This document shows positions 1 to 7,580 of a stretch of 30,602 nucleotides of DNA, in pieces (position 1 is the stretch's first letter; every line of letters begins with the position of its first letter). The translations under genes and the position numbers were made by a program. The notes below the pieces were generated by a model. That model was not told the origin of the DNA, did no database searches, and saw only the letters and a program-made list of their open reading frames with translations. This DNA comes from an uncultured Oscillibacter sp. (GTDB taxonomy: Bacteria > Bacillota > Clostridia > Oscillospirales > Oscillospiraceae): NCBI GenBank assembly GCA_910584075.1, contig CAJTZI010000023.1, positions 1 through 30,602 of the forward strand. Reading direction: 5' to 3'.

Positions 1-1
1 C

Positions 2-373
2 CGGGACACCAACGACAGCACCCTGGTGCATGAAACCTTGGATCGCGCCCTTGCCGCCAACCCGGACGCGCATCCTTTGTTCCACAGCGACAGGGGCTTT
101 CAGTACACGACCCGAGTGTTCCACGACAAGCTGGCTGCGGCTGGGATGACGCAGAGTATGTCTCGGGTGGGCAAGTGTATTGACAACGGGCCCATGGAGG
201 GCTTCTGGGGCATTCTCAAGCGGGAGCGTTACTATGGCAGGCGCTTCACCAGCCGGGAGCAGCTGTGCCAGATGATCCGGGAGTATATCGCTTACTACAA
301 TTTCTCCCGTCTCCAGAGACGGCTGGGCGTCCACACGCCCATGGAGGTCTACACCCAATGCAGGGCAGCCTGA
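2..373 (+). CDS. IS3-family transposase (OrfB type), C-terminal part, cut by window edge
   Basis: This is the C-terminal 123 residues of a DDE integrase-type transposase that would cut and join the ends of its own insertion sequence. The frame is open to the first base of the window, so the gene begins upstream. Visible family marks are H-S-D-R-G-F-Q-Y-T, carrying the second catalytic aspartate, and N-G-P-M-E-G-F-W-G, carrying the catalytic glutamate. The usual end of the fold follows, R-E-Y-I-A-Y-Y-N then R-R-L-G-V-H-T-P-M-E. These place it in the IS3 family, IS150-like subgroup. It stops at TGA 371-373, about 25 bases before the probable right inverted repeat. Whether the full copy is active cannot be judged, because the first aspartate and OrfA lie outside the window. 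Confidence 0.92.
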   Translation, partial: RDTNDSTLVHETLDRALAANPDAHPLFHSDRGFQYTTRVFHDKLAAAGMTQSMSRVGKCIDNGPMEGFWGILKRERYYGRRFTSREQLCQMIREYIAYYNFSRLQRRLGVHTPMEVYTQCRAA

Positions 374-394
374 TAAAATTTCACATTTTATTTC

Positions 395-421
395 ACTGTC
401 TACTTGACGGGGGGCAGTTCA
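395..421. repeat. Probable right terminal inverted repeat of the IS3-family element
   Basis: A short sequence reading CTGTCTACTTGACGGGGGGC and then AGTTC sits just beyond the transposase stop codon. IS3-family elements end in this position, and C/G-rich ends with a run of six G are common in the clostridial IS150-like subgroup. The left partner lies outside the window, so the exact last base and any target-site duplication cannot be confirmed. Confidence 0.5.
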
Positions 422-549
422 AAATGTCCCAAAGTCAGCAACGCTCCGTTTGCGCCTCCTCTTCCCACAAAGTCAAAAGACTTTGCGGGAGCCCTACCTT
501 CCCGAAGTAGGGAAAACCGGGGAACGGCGCAAGGCCATTCCCCGGATTG
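422..549. other. Hairpin-rich spacer next to mobC, possible oriT remnant
   Basis: This gene-free stretch lies between the IS3 end and the stop codon of mobC. It holds three consecutive short hairpins. CAAAGTC at 468-474 pairs with GACTTTG at 479-485. CCCTAC at 492-497 pairs with GTAGGG at 507-512. CCGGGGAA at 517-524 pairs with TTCCCCGG at 538-545. Clustered inverted repeats beside a MobC gene are what a transfer origin usually looks like. No nic site is recognised, and the relaxase gene expected beyond mobC is missing, replaced by the insertion sequence. The call is therefore a positional inference only. Confidence 0.3.
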
Positions 550-897
550 TCAGAGCTCTGTCACGGCGGACAGCTTTTTGAGCAGGTCGGACAGCGGCCC
601 CCACAGGGCCGCATAGTCCTTCTGGAGCGTGGCAATCTCCTCGGGGTAGATGCCCCCGTAGGTATTCGCCTGGATTGCCACTTGGTTTAGGTTATTCGCA
701 CAGCGCCTTTGCAGGGACACCAGCTCCCGGATGTCAGAGAGGTCAACATGGAGCACATACCCGTTGAGGGCCATCTTGCGGACATAGGCGCTGAGGTTTT
801 GGATGCCCGCCTCGGCCATGCGCTCCCGGATCGCCTCCAGCTCCTCCGGGCGCACCCATACATAGATCGGCACACTGCGGACACGCTTTTTTGTCAT
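550..897 (-). CDS. mobC: MobC-like plasmid mobilization relaxosome protein
   Basis: The protein has 115 residues. Its N-terminus (R-S-V-P-I-Y-V-W-V-R-P-E-E) resembles a ribbon-helix-helix DNA-binding strand. Helices follow with the MobC hallmark L-S-A-Y-V-R-K-M-A-L-N-G and then a L-Q-R-R-C-A-N-N-L-N-Q-V-A segment. MobC proteins bind near oriT and help the relaxase open the DNA for conjugative transfer. The ATG overlaps the stop of the upstream 59-residue gene in an ATGA arrangement, with GGGAGGAGC in front, so the two genes were an operon. The relaxase that normally follows is absent: an IS3-family element starts about 130 bases downstream. The gene is intact but stranded in a broken element, so it is probably no longer useful unless it acts in trans. 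Confidence 0.8.
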   Translation of the reverse strand: MTKKRVRSVPIYVWVRPEELEAIRERMAEAGIQNLSAYVRKMALNGYVLHVDLSDIRELVSLQRRCANNLNQVAIQANTYGGIYPEEIATLQKDYAALWGPLSDLLKKLSAVTEL

Positions 898-1073
898 CGC
901 TCCTCCCGTTCCCGGCTGCGGTGCTTGCGGGGCGGCTCTTTTACCTTATCCAGCTCTTTTTCCCGTTTCGGGGGCTGGGCCGGGAGCAAGTTGTTCAGCA
1001 TCCCGTCAATCATGTTGTAGTTATGCTCGGCGGCGATCTCCACACTTTTCATGGGGTTGTAGGTTTCGGGCAT
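894..1073 (-). CDS. Small mobilization-module protein (DUF4316-like)
   Basis: This 59-residue gene lies between the truncated upstream gene and mobC. I place the start at the ATG at 1073 because AGGAGG sits six bases ahead of it; an ATG six bases earlier abuts the binding site. The protein begins M-P-E-T-Y-N-P-M-K-S and carries N-Y-N-M-I-D-G-M-L-N-N-L, followed by a very basic, charged tail rich in K, R and E. This layout is familiar from short proteins next to MobC in clostridial integrative elements, often labelled DUF4316. I am confident of the context and less so of the family label. The function is unknown. The tail could bind DNA or a partner by charge. Confidence 0.55.
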   Translation of the reverse strand: MPETYNPMKSVEIAAEHNYNMIDGMLNNLLPAQPPKREKELDKVKEPPRKHRSREREER

Positions 1074-1083
1074 GGTCATCCTC

Positions 1084-1590
1084 CTATCGGTCGCCCCGGT
1101 CGGGGGCTTTCTTTTTTGTGGTGTGTTCGTCCCGGCCAGCATCGGCCAGCCTTGCGGCCTCCTTCATCTGCTGGGCAATCGGGCGGGGCCTGTCGGGATT
1201 GTCCGGGGCGGGGCGCAGCTCGTAATCGCTGGCCTCCCTCGGGGTCAGCGGCTTGGTGTAGGTCAGATGCCCCCACGCCAGAAAAGCGCCGCCCTCCACG
1301 GGGATGCGCTGGTCGTAGTTGACGATCTCATCCGGGGCGTTGCGGGGCGGCTTGGGGAATGTCCCGATGTCCACAGGCCGCTGGGTGGAGTAATACTTGT
1401 AAAGGCCGGGAGCCTCGGTCTGCACGATCCCCACATGGTAAAGCCGCTGGTAGTCCTTTACCCGGTCTGCAAAGTCCTTTTCCATGGCGGCCAGATCGTT
1501 GCCGTAATGCCCCCACTCATACTGCCGCTGGCCGTTTTTGTCATCATTATAAGCGCGGCGGAGGTTGCGGAGATTGAGGAGTGGCTGGCC
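1084..1590 (-). pseudogene. Truncated accessory gene of the mobilization module
   Basis: An open reading frame of at least 133 residues runs leftward and ends at TAG 1084-1086, just before the 59-residue gene. An internal ATG exists at 1485, but the frame stays open and protein-like well upstream of it (R-R-A-Y-N-D-D-K-N-G-Q-R-Q-Y-E-W-G). The true gene was therefore longer and has lost its start. The loss falls where an IS30-type transposase tail reads in on the opposite strand, between roughly 1530 and 1590, and the exact junction is unclear. Later segments include Y-H-V-G-I-V-Q, Y-S-T-Q-R-P-V-D and V-N-Y-D-Q-R-I-P, resembling accessory proteins of clostridial conjugative elements (YodL or large-polyvalent-protein-associated domains). 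I do not recognise a definite function. Confidence 0.5.
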
Positions 1591-1665
1591 AACTATCCCC
1601 GCCGGATTCTAGGGTGGAAAACACCGCAAATGCTTTATGACGAATACATGACCGTGGCGGCCTGA
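1556..1665 (+). pseudogene. C-terminal remnant of an IS30-type transposase
   Basis: About 36 codons end at TGA 1663-1665 and read E-I-E-E-W-L-A-N-Y-P-R-R-I-L-G-W-K-T-P. This is the conserved C-terminal end of IS30-family DDE transposases, which normally close with a N-x-x-P-R-x-x-L-G-x-x-T-P motif. Everything upstream in this frame is antisense to the mobilization gene and not transposase-like, so only the tail survives. The insertion or a later deletion probably removed the 5' part of the neighbouring leftward gene. The 97 bases that follow (1666-1762) hold no gene I recognise and may include the old right end of the element. Confidence 0.55.
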
Positions 1666-1762
1666 CCAGCTGAACACGGGAAAACGACCAGGCCGGAACC
1701 GCCCAGGGACGCCGGCCAATTCTTTGCGCCATTTTTGCACCGCCAACGCCGTGGAGGCGTGG

Positions 1763-1800
1763 AAAACGGGGATCCCACCTGGAGCGGGATCCCCGTTTTT
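1763..1800. terminator. Strong, possibly bidirectional hairpin terminator
   Basis: A perfect 14-bp stem joins AAAACGGGGATCCC at 1763-1776 to its complement at 1786-1799, with a 9-base loop. It is followed by a T run on the plus strand and preceded by an A run, so it could stop transcription in both directions. It insulates the mobile-element debris from the genes to the right. Confidence 0.75.
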
Positions 1801-1840
1801 AGGGCTATTAAAAACTTTTTATAATTTTTGTAATTTAGTC

Positions 1841-1867
1841 TTGACATTTTGCTGCAAGCATTAATAT
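1841..1867 (+). promoter_or_regulatory. Candidate sigma-A promoter, short spacer
   Basis: A perfect TTGACA at 1841-1846 and TAATAT at 1862-1867 lie in an AT-rich stretch directly after the terminator, facing the small monooxygenase-like gene. The 15-base spacer is shorter than the usual 16-18, so activity is uncertain. The leader to the ATG at 2046 would be about 170 bases. Confidence 0.35.
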
Positions 1868-2045
1868 GGGAGGGAAGTGCTCAATTGCGCATTTGGAAGG
1901 TGTATTCACAGGCGGAGGGATGCTCCGCAGATCAAACCCAATTTGACTTTGCATGCCCGGGAGGATATAATAAATAAACTTCCGTCTTTGGAATCGCCGG
2001 ATGAACAGATGTATGTCAATTCAGAATTTATGGAGGGGTGCTGCT

Positions 2046-2345
2046 ATGGCAAAGACTGCGTGGATTTTTTCTTATAAGCTCAGGAAAAACGTAAGCGAGG
2101 AAGAATTTATAAAACGGACGCAAAGACTGCACGATGAGATCATTTCCAAAGCAAAGGGATTTATCTCCTGGGAGCACTACCTGCAAGACAGCACATGGAC
2201 GGATTTTGTCCTTTGGGAGACCGAGGAAGACGCGAGGAATGCCACTATCATCGGGCAGGGCCACGCAGTGACCCAGGAATTTTATGACTGCATCCGGATG
2301 CAGACCTGCCGGGCCCTGATTTCAACGTTGGTCAGAAAATATTAG
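2046..2345 (+). CDS. Small dimeric alpha/beta-barrel (antibiotic biosynthesis monooxygenase-like) protein
   Basis: The protein has 99 residues. I chose the ATG at 2046, read M-A-K-T-A-W-I-F, because GGAGGGG lies seven bases ahead; an in-frame ATG at 2001 has no such site. Its features are a short beta strand, an E-E-E-F-I-K-R helix, a W-E-H-Y-L-Q-D strand and a W-E-T-E-E-D-A-R-N-A helix. This pattern matches ABM or Dabb-like ferredoxin-fold proteins, which act as dimers in oxygenase, heme-degrading or unknown roles. No signal peptide or membrane segment is seen. The surrounding bases (about 1800-2350) are clearly richer in A and T than the rest of the window, which suggests separate acquisition. 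Family assignment is tentative and the substrate is unknown. Confidence 0.55.
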   Translation: MAKTAWIFSYKLRKNVSEEEFIKRTQRLHDEIISKAKGFISWEHYLQDSTWTDFVLWETEEDARNATIIGQGHAVTQEFYDCIRMQTCRALISTLVRKY

Positions 2346-2443
2346 AATCTGTCTGAAACCCGGCACAGCGCCGGATGGAGGCGGATTTTTCTGCCAGGCA
2401 GGGCGGCCTGACCCGGAAATCCCGATGGAAAAAGATTTCCCGG

Positions 2444-2463
2444 AACGGCGGTTTGGCCGTTTT
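2444..2463 (+). terminator. Weak hairpin with short T tail
   Basis: AACGGC at 2444-2449 pairs with GCCGTT at 2456-2461 around a six-base loop and runs into TTT. It could end transcription of the small monooxygenase-like gene before tmk. The stem is short. The rest of the 256-base gap between the two genes shows nothing else I can name. Confidence 0.3.
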
Positions 2464-2601
2464 CAGCGAGGCCTGACAACGGTGTTCCCCTGAATTTCCG
2501 GTTCGCAGAGCGGCTGAAGAGGCTTGAGATATCCGGCGGCTTTCAGGAAGCGCCGGGAATGCAGGGGCGAACCGGGAGACGAAAAAAGAGAGGTAATCCG
2601 A

Positions 2602-3234
2602 ATGAACGGACAGACAAGCGGCCGGTTTCTGGCCTTTGAGGGCATCGACGGCTCCGGGAAGAGCACCCAGCTGCAGCTGCTGCTGGAGCGGCTCCGGGCC
2701 CGGGGCGTGGAGTGCCGCGGCACCCGGGAGCCCTCGGACGGGCCCGTGGGCGCCATGCTCCGCCAAATCCTCACCGGCAGGATGGCGGCGGACAACCGGG
2801 TCATCGCGGGACTTTTCGCCGCGGACCGGCTGGACCATCTGGTAAACCCGCGGGACGGGATTCTGGAGCAGGTGCGAAGCGGCGTCACCGTGGTGACGGA
2901 CCGGTACTATTTTTCCTCCTACGCCTACCACGGCGTGGATGTGGACATGGGCTGGGTGATCGACAGCAACCGCCTCAGCGCGGAGCTGCTGCGGCCCGAC
3001 GCCACAATTTTTCTGGACGTGCCCGTCCGGCAGGCCCTGGAGCGGATTGGCAGGAACCGCTCCCATACGGAGCTCTTTGAGCGGGAGGACCGCCTCACCG
3101 CCACCCGGGAGAAGTATCTGGAGGCTTTTGCGCGGCTGGGGGAGGCGGAGACCGTGCTGACCGTGGACGCGGACACGGACGCGGACACTGTGGCGGAGCG
3201 GGTCTGGGCGGCCGTGTCCCATCTGTTTTCCTGA
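2602..3234 (+). CDS. tmk: Thymidylate kinase
   Basis: This 210-residue kinase makes dTDP from dTMP with ATP, an essential cytoplasmic step toward dTTP. The P-loop G-I-D-G-S-G-K-S is at residues 14-21, and the T-D-R-Y-Y-F-S-S motif with the DR pair (residues 100-101) contacts the nucleotide. The LID region near R-S-H-T-E-L-F-E-R-E-D-R-L is arginine-rich, with no arginine in the P-loop, as in bacterial type II enzymes. Length is normal for the family. I start at the ATG at 2602, preceded by GAGAGG; the frame is open further upstream but without a better site. It stands alone rather than beside holB or recR as in Bacillus, and ends in a strong hairpin shared with the convergent efflux operon. 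Confidence 0.93.
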   Translation: MNGQTSGRFLAFEGIDGSGKSTQLQLLLERLRARGVECRGTREPSDGPVGAMLRQILTGRMAADNRVIAGLFAADRLDHLVNPRDGILEQVRSGVTVVTDRYYFSSYAYHGVDVDMGWVIDSNRLSAELLRPDATIFLDVPVRQALERIGRNRSHTELFEREDRLTATREKYLEAFARLGEAETVLTVDADTDADTVAERVWAAVSHLFS

Positions 3235-3248
3235 GAGGCAAGGCGAAG

Positions 3249-3284
3249 ACCGCCCCCGGAGGCCTGTGCCTCCGGGGGCGGTTT
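3249..3284. terminator. Shared terminator hairpin between tmk and the efflux operon
   Basis: ACCGCCCCCGGAGGC at 3249-3263 pairs perfectly with 3268-3282 around a four-base loop and runs into TTT on the plus strand. It lies between two convergent stop codons, 15 bases after tmk and about 8 bases before the end of the RND permease gene. The 15-bp GC-rich stem is strong, but the T tail is short. Confidence 0.75.
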
Positions 3285-3291
3285 GCCGTCT

Positions 3292-6200
3292 CTATACGCC
3301 GGCGGGGGCCGGCTCCTCCTCCGCCTGGGGGAGGGACTTTTTCCTCCCGCGGCGGAACACATGGCTCAAGTCGTCGATTACGGAGTAGAACACAGGGGTG
3401 AACACCAGCGTCACCACAGTGGAGATGACCATGCCGCTGATCATCACCACGCCCATGTCGCTCATCATCTCGTTGGTCTCGCCGATTCCGGCGGCCATGG
3501 GCACCATGGCCAGGACCGTGGTGAGGGTGGTCATCATGATGGGACGGATGCGCATGGGGCAGGCCTTGAGAATGGCGGTCTCCCGCTCCTCTCCCATCTC
3601 CCGGCGGATCTTGATGTACTCCACCAGAATGATGGAGTTGTTCACCACCGTGCCCGCCAGCATGATCAGCGCCACCAGGGAGATGATGGAAAGGTCCTTT
3701 CCGGACAGGGGCAGGGCGAAGAGGGCGCCTGTGAAGGCCACCGGCAGGATCATCATGACAATCACCGGCATCAGGAAGGACTCAAATTGGGCCGCCAGCA
3801 CAAAGTACACCAGCCCCAGGGCCACCAGCAGGGCCAGCAGCAGATCGCCGAAGCTCTCCATCATGCTGGTGTAGCTGCCGCTGATCTCCACGGTGTAGCC
3901 CTCCGGCATTTGGTACTCCTCCAGAATGGCCCACAGTTCCCGGGTCATGGCGGTGGTGTCGCCGCTGAGAGTGGAGCCGGTGACCTGGACCTGCCGGGAC
4001 TGGTTCACCCGGGAGATGCTCTGGGGCTCCTGCACAACGGATACGTTCGCCACGGAGCTCAGGGGCACCGTGCCGCCAAAGGCGGTGGTGACGGGCATGG
4101 AGCGCAGGGCGTCCAGACTCTCCCCGGCGCTGCCGCCGCCCCGGACCACCACGTCCAGCTCCCGGTTGGAGATCATGACGGTGGTGGCGGTACTGCCCGT
4201 CAGCTCCGAGCGGACCGCCATGCCGATGGAGGCCGCCGTGAGGCCGTACTGGGCCGCCGCCTCCCGGTTTACGGTGACCTTTACCTGGGGCACCTGCTCC
4301 GCCAGGGAGCTCTTGACGTCGATGGCGTCCGGCAGCCGGGAGATCTGCTCCGCCAGATCGTCGGCGATCATGGCCAGGGTGGCGTAGTCCACGCCGGTGA
4401 TGTCCAGGCTGATGTCGCTGCCGCCCATCATGCCCATGGTGCTGGAGGCGTCCACGGTGATCTCGCACCCGGCGATGTCCTGGAGCAGGGGGCGCAGTCC
4501 GTCGGCGATGTCAAAGCTGCTGCGGCTCCTCTGCCCCTTGCTGGTGAGGTTCAGCATGACAGTGACGGACTCGTCCTGGGCGATGTAGTATATCTCATCC
4601 AGCTCCGGGATCTCCGCCAGGGCGATGGCGGTGATCCGGTCTGCAATGGCGGCGGACTCCTCCATCTCTGACCCCGTGGGCATGGAGACGCTGACGTTGA
4701 CCTGCCCCTGGTCCATGTCCGGGATCAGCACCATGGTGGAGGCAAAGACCGGCACGGCGAAGAGGACCACCAGGGCGGCGGAGGCCAGCATCCCCGCCTT
4801 GAGATGGTGGACAAAGTAGTTCAGAAGGCGCATATAGAAATCGTAGAGTCTGGAGATCCAGCCGCCGATTTTGGCGGACAGGGCGCCGGGCTTTTTCTCC
4901 GCCCTTTTCAGCTGCTGGCGGCGGACCTTCTCCTCGTCCAGCAGCATATAGCACAGAAGGGGTACCAGAGCCAGTGCAATGACCAGGGAGGCGAAGATCA
5001 GCGAGGCGATGGTGAGGCAGAAGTCCCGGAACATCATGCCCGCCAGACCCGTCACCAGCCCCAGGGGGACAAACACCGCCAGGGTGGTGAGGGTGGAGGC
5101 CAGCACGGAGGTGGTGACCTCTTTGGTGCCGTCCACACAGGCGCTCATGCGGTCATGGCCCTCGGCGGCAAAGCGGTAGATGTTTTCCAGCACCACGATG
5201 GAGTTGTCCACGATCATGCCCACGCCCATGGCCACGCCGCCCAGGGACATCATGTTCAGCGTCAAGTCCATGGCGTTCATCAGGATGAACACCGTCAGGA
5301 TGCACACGGGCATGGACACCGCGATGGTCATGGTGGCGCCGCCCCGGCGCAGGAACAGGAATACTACAATGGCGGCCAGCAGCACGCCCTGGAGAATGTT
5401 CTGGAAGGCGGCGCTGACGGACATGTCGATGTACTCCGCGGCGCTGTACGGCACGGTGTAGACAATGGAGGGATTCTCCTCGCGGAGCTCCGCCAGACGC
5501 CGCTCCACGGCCTTGGCGGCGGCGGCCTCGTTGGCGCCGGACTGCTTGGAGATCTGGAGCACCACGCAGGCGGTGCCGTCCACCTTGGCCAGGGCGTCAG
5601 AGGGCTCCGTCTCCAAGGTGACATCTGCCACCTCACTCAGGCGCACCACGCCGCCGGTGGGCAGTGTGAGGAGCATATTGGCCACGTCCTCCACAGACTG
5701 GAACTTGGCGTCGGTGCTGACAGTCAGGGTCTTGGACCCGTTCTCCATGCTGCCGCCGGGGTAGAGCAGGTTCTGCCCCGCCAGGAACTGGGAGACCTGG
5801 GCGGAGGAGAGCCCCAGGCCGGCGGCCCGGGTAGAGTCCAGCTCCACGGCGATCTTCTGGCTCACGCCGCCGTTCACCGTTACCTGGGCCACACCGTCAA
5901 TGCGCTCCAGAGCCGGGGCCACGGTGTCCTCCGCCAGTGCCTGGAGCTCCGCCAGATCGCTGCCGGCCAGGGCCACCATGGCCGTGGGCATCAGTTCGCT
6001 GAGGTTCAGGTTCACAATGACGGGGTCGATGGCGTCTTCCGGCAGGCTCAGCCGGTCAAACTGCTCCCGCAGCTTGGTGGCGGCGATGTCCAGGTTCGTA
6101 CCCTCCACATAGGTGATCTGGAGCTGGCACATGCTGTCGGCGGAGATGGAGGAGACCTCGTCCACGCCGGAGACCGACATGACGGCGGATTCCAGGGGCC

Positions 6201-6393
6201 GGGTCACCAGCTCCTCAATGTCGCTGGGATTGGCGCCGTTGTAGTAGCACACCACCATGGCCATGGGGGCCTCCATCTCCGGCATCAGAGCCATCTGTAA
6301 TTGCGTGGCGAAGACCAGGCCGAAGACGGTGATCATGATGACCGCCAGGAGGGTGGCGACCTTGTGCCGGATGCAGAATTTAGAAATACTCAT
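3292..6393 (-). CDS. RND efflux permease (HAE-type, AcrB/CzcA-like)
   Basis: This 1033-residue inner-membrane transporter of the resistance-nodulation-division superfamily expels substrates using the proton gradient. It has the full duplicated layout: TM1 near residues 12-30, a porter loop (about 40-330), TM2-6, a central helix rich in K and E, TM7, a second loop and TM8-12. The TM4 motif reads G-M-I-V-D-N-S-I-V-V-L-E-N, with Asp396 and Asn397 where AcrB has Asp407 and Asp408. The TM10 motif reads A-G-T-V-V-N-N-S-I-I-L-V-E, with Val917 where AcrB has Lys940. Only one of the three classic proton-relay residues is therefore kept, as in a large HAE subgroup. It is last in a four-gene operon, starting six bases after the adaptor gene. 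The substrate cannot be predicted. Confidence 0.93.
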   Translation of the reverse strand: MSISKFCIRHKVATLLAVIMITVFGLVFATQLQMALMPEMEAPMAMVVCYYNGANPSDIEELVTRPLESAVMSVSGVDEVSSISADSMCQLQITYVEGTNLDIAATKLREQFDRLSLPEDAIDPVIVNLNLSELMPTAMVALAGSDLAELQALAEDTVAPALERIDGVAQVTVNGGVSQKIAVELDSTRAAGLGLSSAQVSQFLAGQNLLYPGGSMENGSKTLTVSTDAKFQSVEDVANMLLTLPTGGVVRLSEVADVTLETEPSDALAKVDGTACVVLQISKQSGANEAAAAKAVERRLAELREENPSIVYTVPYSAAEYIDMSVSAAFQNILQGVLLAAIVVFLFLRRGGATMTIAVSMPVCILTVFILMNAMDLTLNMMSLGGVAMGVGMIVDNSIVVLENIYRFAAEGHDRMSACVDGTKEVTTSVLASTLTTLAVFVPLGLVTGLAGMMFRDFCLTIASLIFASLVIALALVPLLCYMLLDEEKVRRQQLKRAEKKPGALSAKIGGWISRLYDFYMRLLNYFVHHLKAGMLASAALVVLFAVPVFASTMVLIPDMDQGQVNVSVSMPTGSEMEESAAIADRITAIALAEIPELDEIYYIAQDESVTVMLNLTSKGQRSRSSFDIADGLRPLLQDIAGCEITVDASSTMGMMGGSDISLDITGVDYATLAMIADDLAEQISRLPDAIDVKSSLAEQVPQVKVTVNREAAAQYGLTAASIGMAVRSELTGSTATTVMISNRELDVVVRGGGSAGESLDALRSMPVTTAFGGTVPLSSVANVSVVQEPQSISRVNQSRQVQVTGSTLSGDTTAMTRELWAILEEYQMPEGYTVEISGSYTSMMESFGDLLLALLVALGLVYFVLAAQFESFLMPVIVMMILPVAFTGALFALPLSGKDLSIISLVALIMLAGTVVNNSIILVEYIKIRREMGEERETAILKACPMRIRPIMMTTLTTVLAMVPMAAGIGETNEMMSDMGVVMISGMVISTVVTLVFTPVFYSVIDDLSHVFRRGRKKSLPQAEEEPAPAGV

Positions 6394-6399
6394 GGGGCC

Positions 6400-7569
6400 T
6401 TAACCCTCCCCGGAGACCACCCGGACGGAGTCGCCCTCGTGGAGGTACGCCTGCCCCACGGTGACCAGCTGCTGCCCCGCCGAAAGACCGCTTGTCACCT
6501 CGGTGACGCCGTTGCCGGTGAGGCCGGTGGAGATCTCAACGTACCGGGCGGTTCCGTCCTCCACCACATAGACGTACTGGACACCGCCGCTGGTGAGGAT
6601 AGCCTCCGTGGGGATCACCACGGTGTTCTGGGATACGTCGGTGAAGAAGGTCACGTCGGCGAACATGCCGGAGAGGAGTCCGCCCGCGTCCGCCGGAACG
6701 GTGAGAGTGACGGTGTAGAGCCGGGTCTGGACGTTGGCCGCCTGCTCCACGGAGCGGATGACGGCGGAGAAGCGCTCGTCCACGGCGCTGACATACACGT
6801 CCGCCTGAGAGCCGATGGAGATCTTGGGCACCAGAGCTTCGGACACGGATACGGTGACCTTCATCTGGTCCGGCCCGTCGATCACCGCAAGGGGCATGGA
6901 GTTGGAGATGAAGCTGTTCTCCACGGCGTTCATGGTCGCCAGCGTTCCGGCCATAGGGGCGATGACGTTGCCGTTGGCGTCCACGTTTTCCAGGGCGGTG
7001 TCCAGCTGCTCCAGGCCGGATTTGGCGCTCTGGATGCTGGATTCCAGCTGGGTGAGGGCCGCGTTCCGCCCCGCCACGGCGTTGGAGTAATTCAGCTCCG
7101 CCTGGTCCACCTCCAGCTGGGAGGCGGCGCCGATCTCAAAGAGGGCGCGGGTGTTGCTTACGTTGTCCGCCGCCAGCTGTACCTGTTTGTCCAAAACGGC
7201 CTTCTGGTCGTTGTAGCTCTGGACGGCGCCGTTGTAGCCGATGCGGGCGGCGTTGTAGTTGGCCAGGGTGCTGCCCAGCTCCAGCGTGCAGAGGATGTCC
7301 CCGGCCTCCACCTGGTCGCCGGCCTCGAAGTACACGGCGGTGCACTTGGCGGCGGAGGCGATCATGATGACGGTCTCGTTGTCGGCGGAGATCTTGCCGG
7401 AGACCTTGTTCTCCGCGGCGATGGTGTCCTGGGCCACGGTCTCCACCTGGACGGCGACGCCCGCCGCCTGCTCCCCGCTTTCCTCCTGTTCCCCGCCGCC
7501 GCAGGCGGTCAGGGACAGCGCCAGAACCGGCGCCAGCAGAAGAGCGGCGGTTTTTCTCGGTATTTTCAT
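6400..7569 (-). CDS. RND/HlyD-type membrane-fusion (adaptor) lipoprotein
   Basis: This 389-residue periplasmic-adaptor-type subunit links an RND pump to an outer channel. The start is the ATG at 7569, with GAGGAGG six bases ahead; a TTG further upstream lies inside the preceding gene. A lipoprotein signal peptide ends in L-T-A-C, so Cys23 should be lipidated and the protein anchored outside the membrane. A lipoyl/barrel-sandwich half follows (A-G-D-Q-V-E-A-G-D-I-L-C-T-L-E), then a coiled-coil hairpin of about residues 95-195, the second lipoyl half (D-A-N-G-N-V-I-A-P-M-A-G), and beta-barrel and membrane-proximal domains ending V-G-Q-A-Y-L-H-E-G-D. This is a complete family layout. It lies between the TolC-like gene and the permease gene. 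Confidence 0.92.
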   Translation of the reverse strand: MKIPRKTAALLLAPVLALSLTACGGGEQEESGEQAAGVAVQVETVAQDTIAAENKVSGKISADNETVIMIASAAKCTAVYFEAGDQVEAGDILCTLELGSTLANYNAARIGYNGAVQSYNDQKAVLDKQVQLAADNVSNTRALFEIGAASQLEVDQAELNYSNAVAGRNAALTQLESSIQSAKSGLEQLDTALENVDANGNVIAPMAGTLATMNAVENSFISNSMPLAVIDGPDQMKVTVSVSEALVPKISIGSQADVYVSAVDERFSAVIRSVEQAANVQTRLYTVTLTVPADAGGLLSGMFADVTFFTDVSQNTVVIPTEAILTSGGVQYVYVVEDGTARYVEISTGLTGNGVTEVTSGLSAGQQLVTVGQAYLHEGDSVRVVSGEG

Positions 7570-7580
7570 GGATGTCCTCC

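Noticed and set aside
1072..1665. A 197-codon plus-strand frame seemingly encoding one protein
   Set aside because: Only the last 36 or so codons are transposase-like. The earlier part is antisense to the mobilization gene. It is an accidental fusion of frames, reported as an IS30 remnant only.
1877..2077. A 66-codon frame overlapping the start of the monooxygenase-like gene
   Set aside because: No family resemblance and no clear binding site at its start. It overlaps the better-supported gene in another frame. It might be the tail of a decayed gene but cannot be supported.
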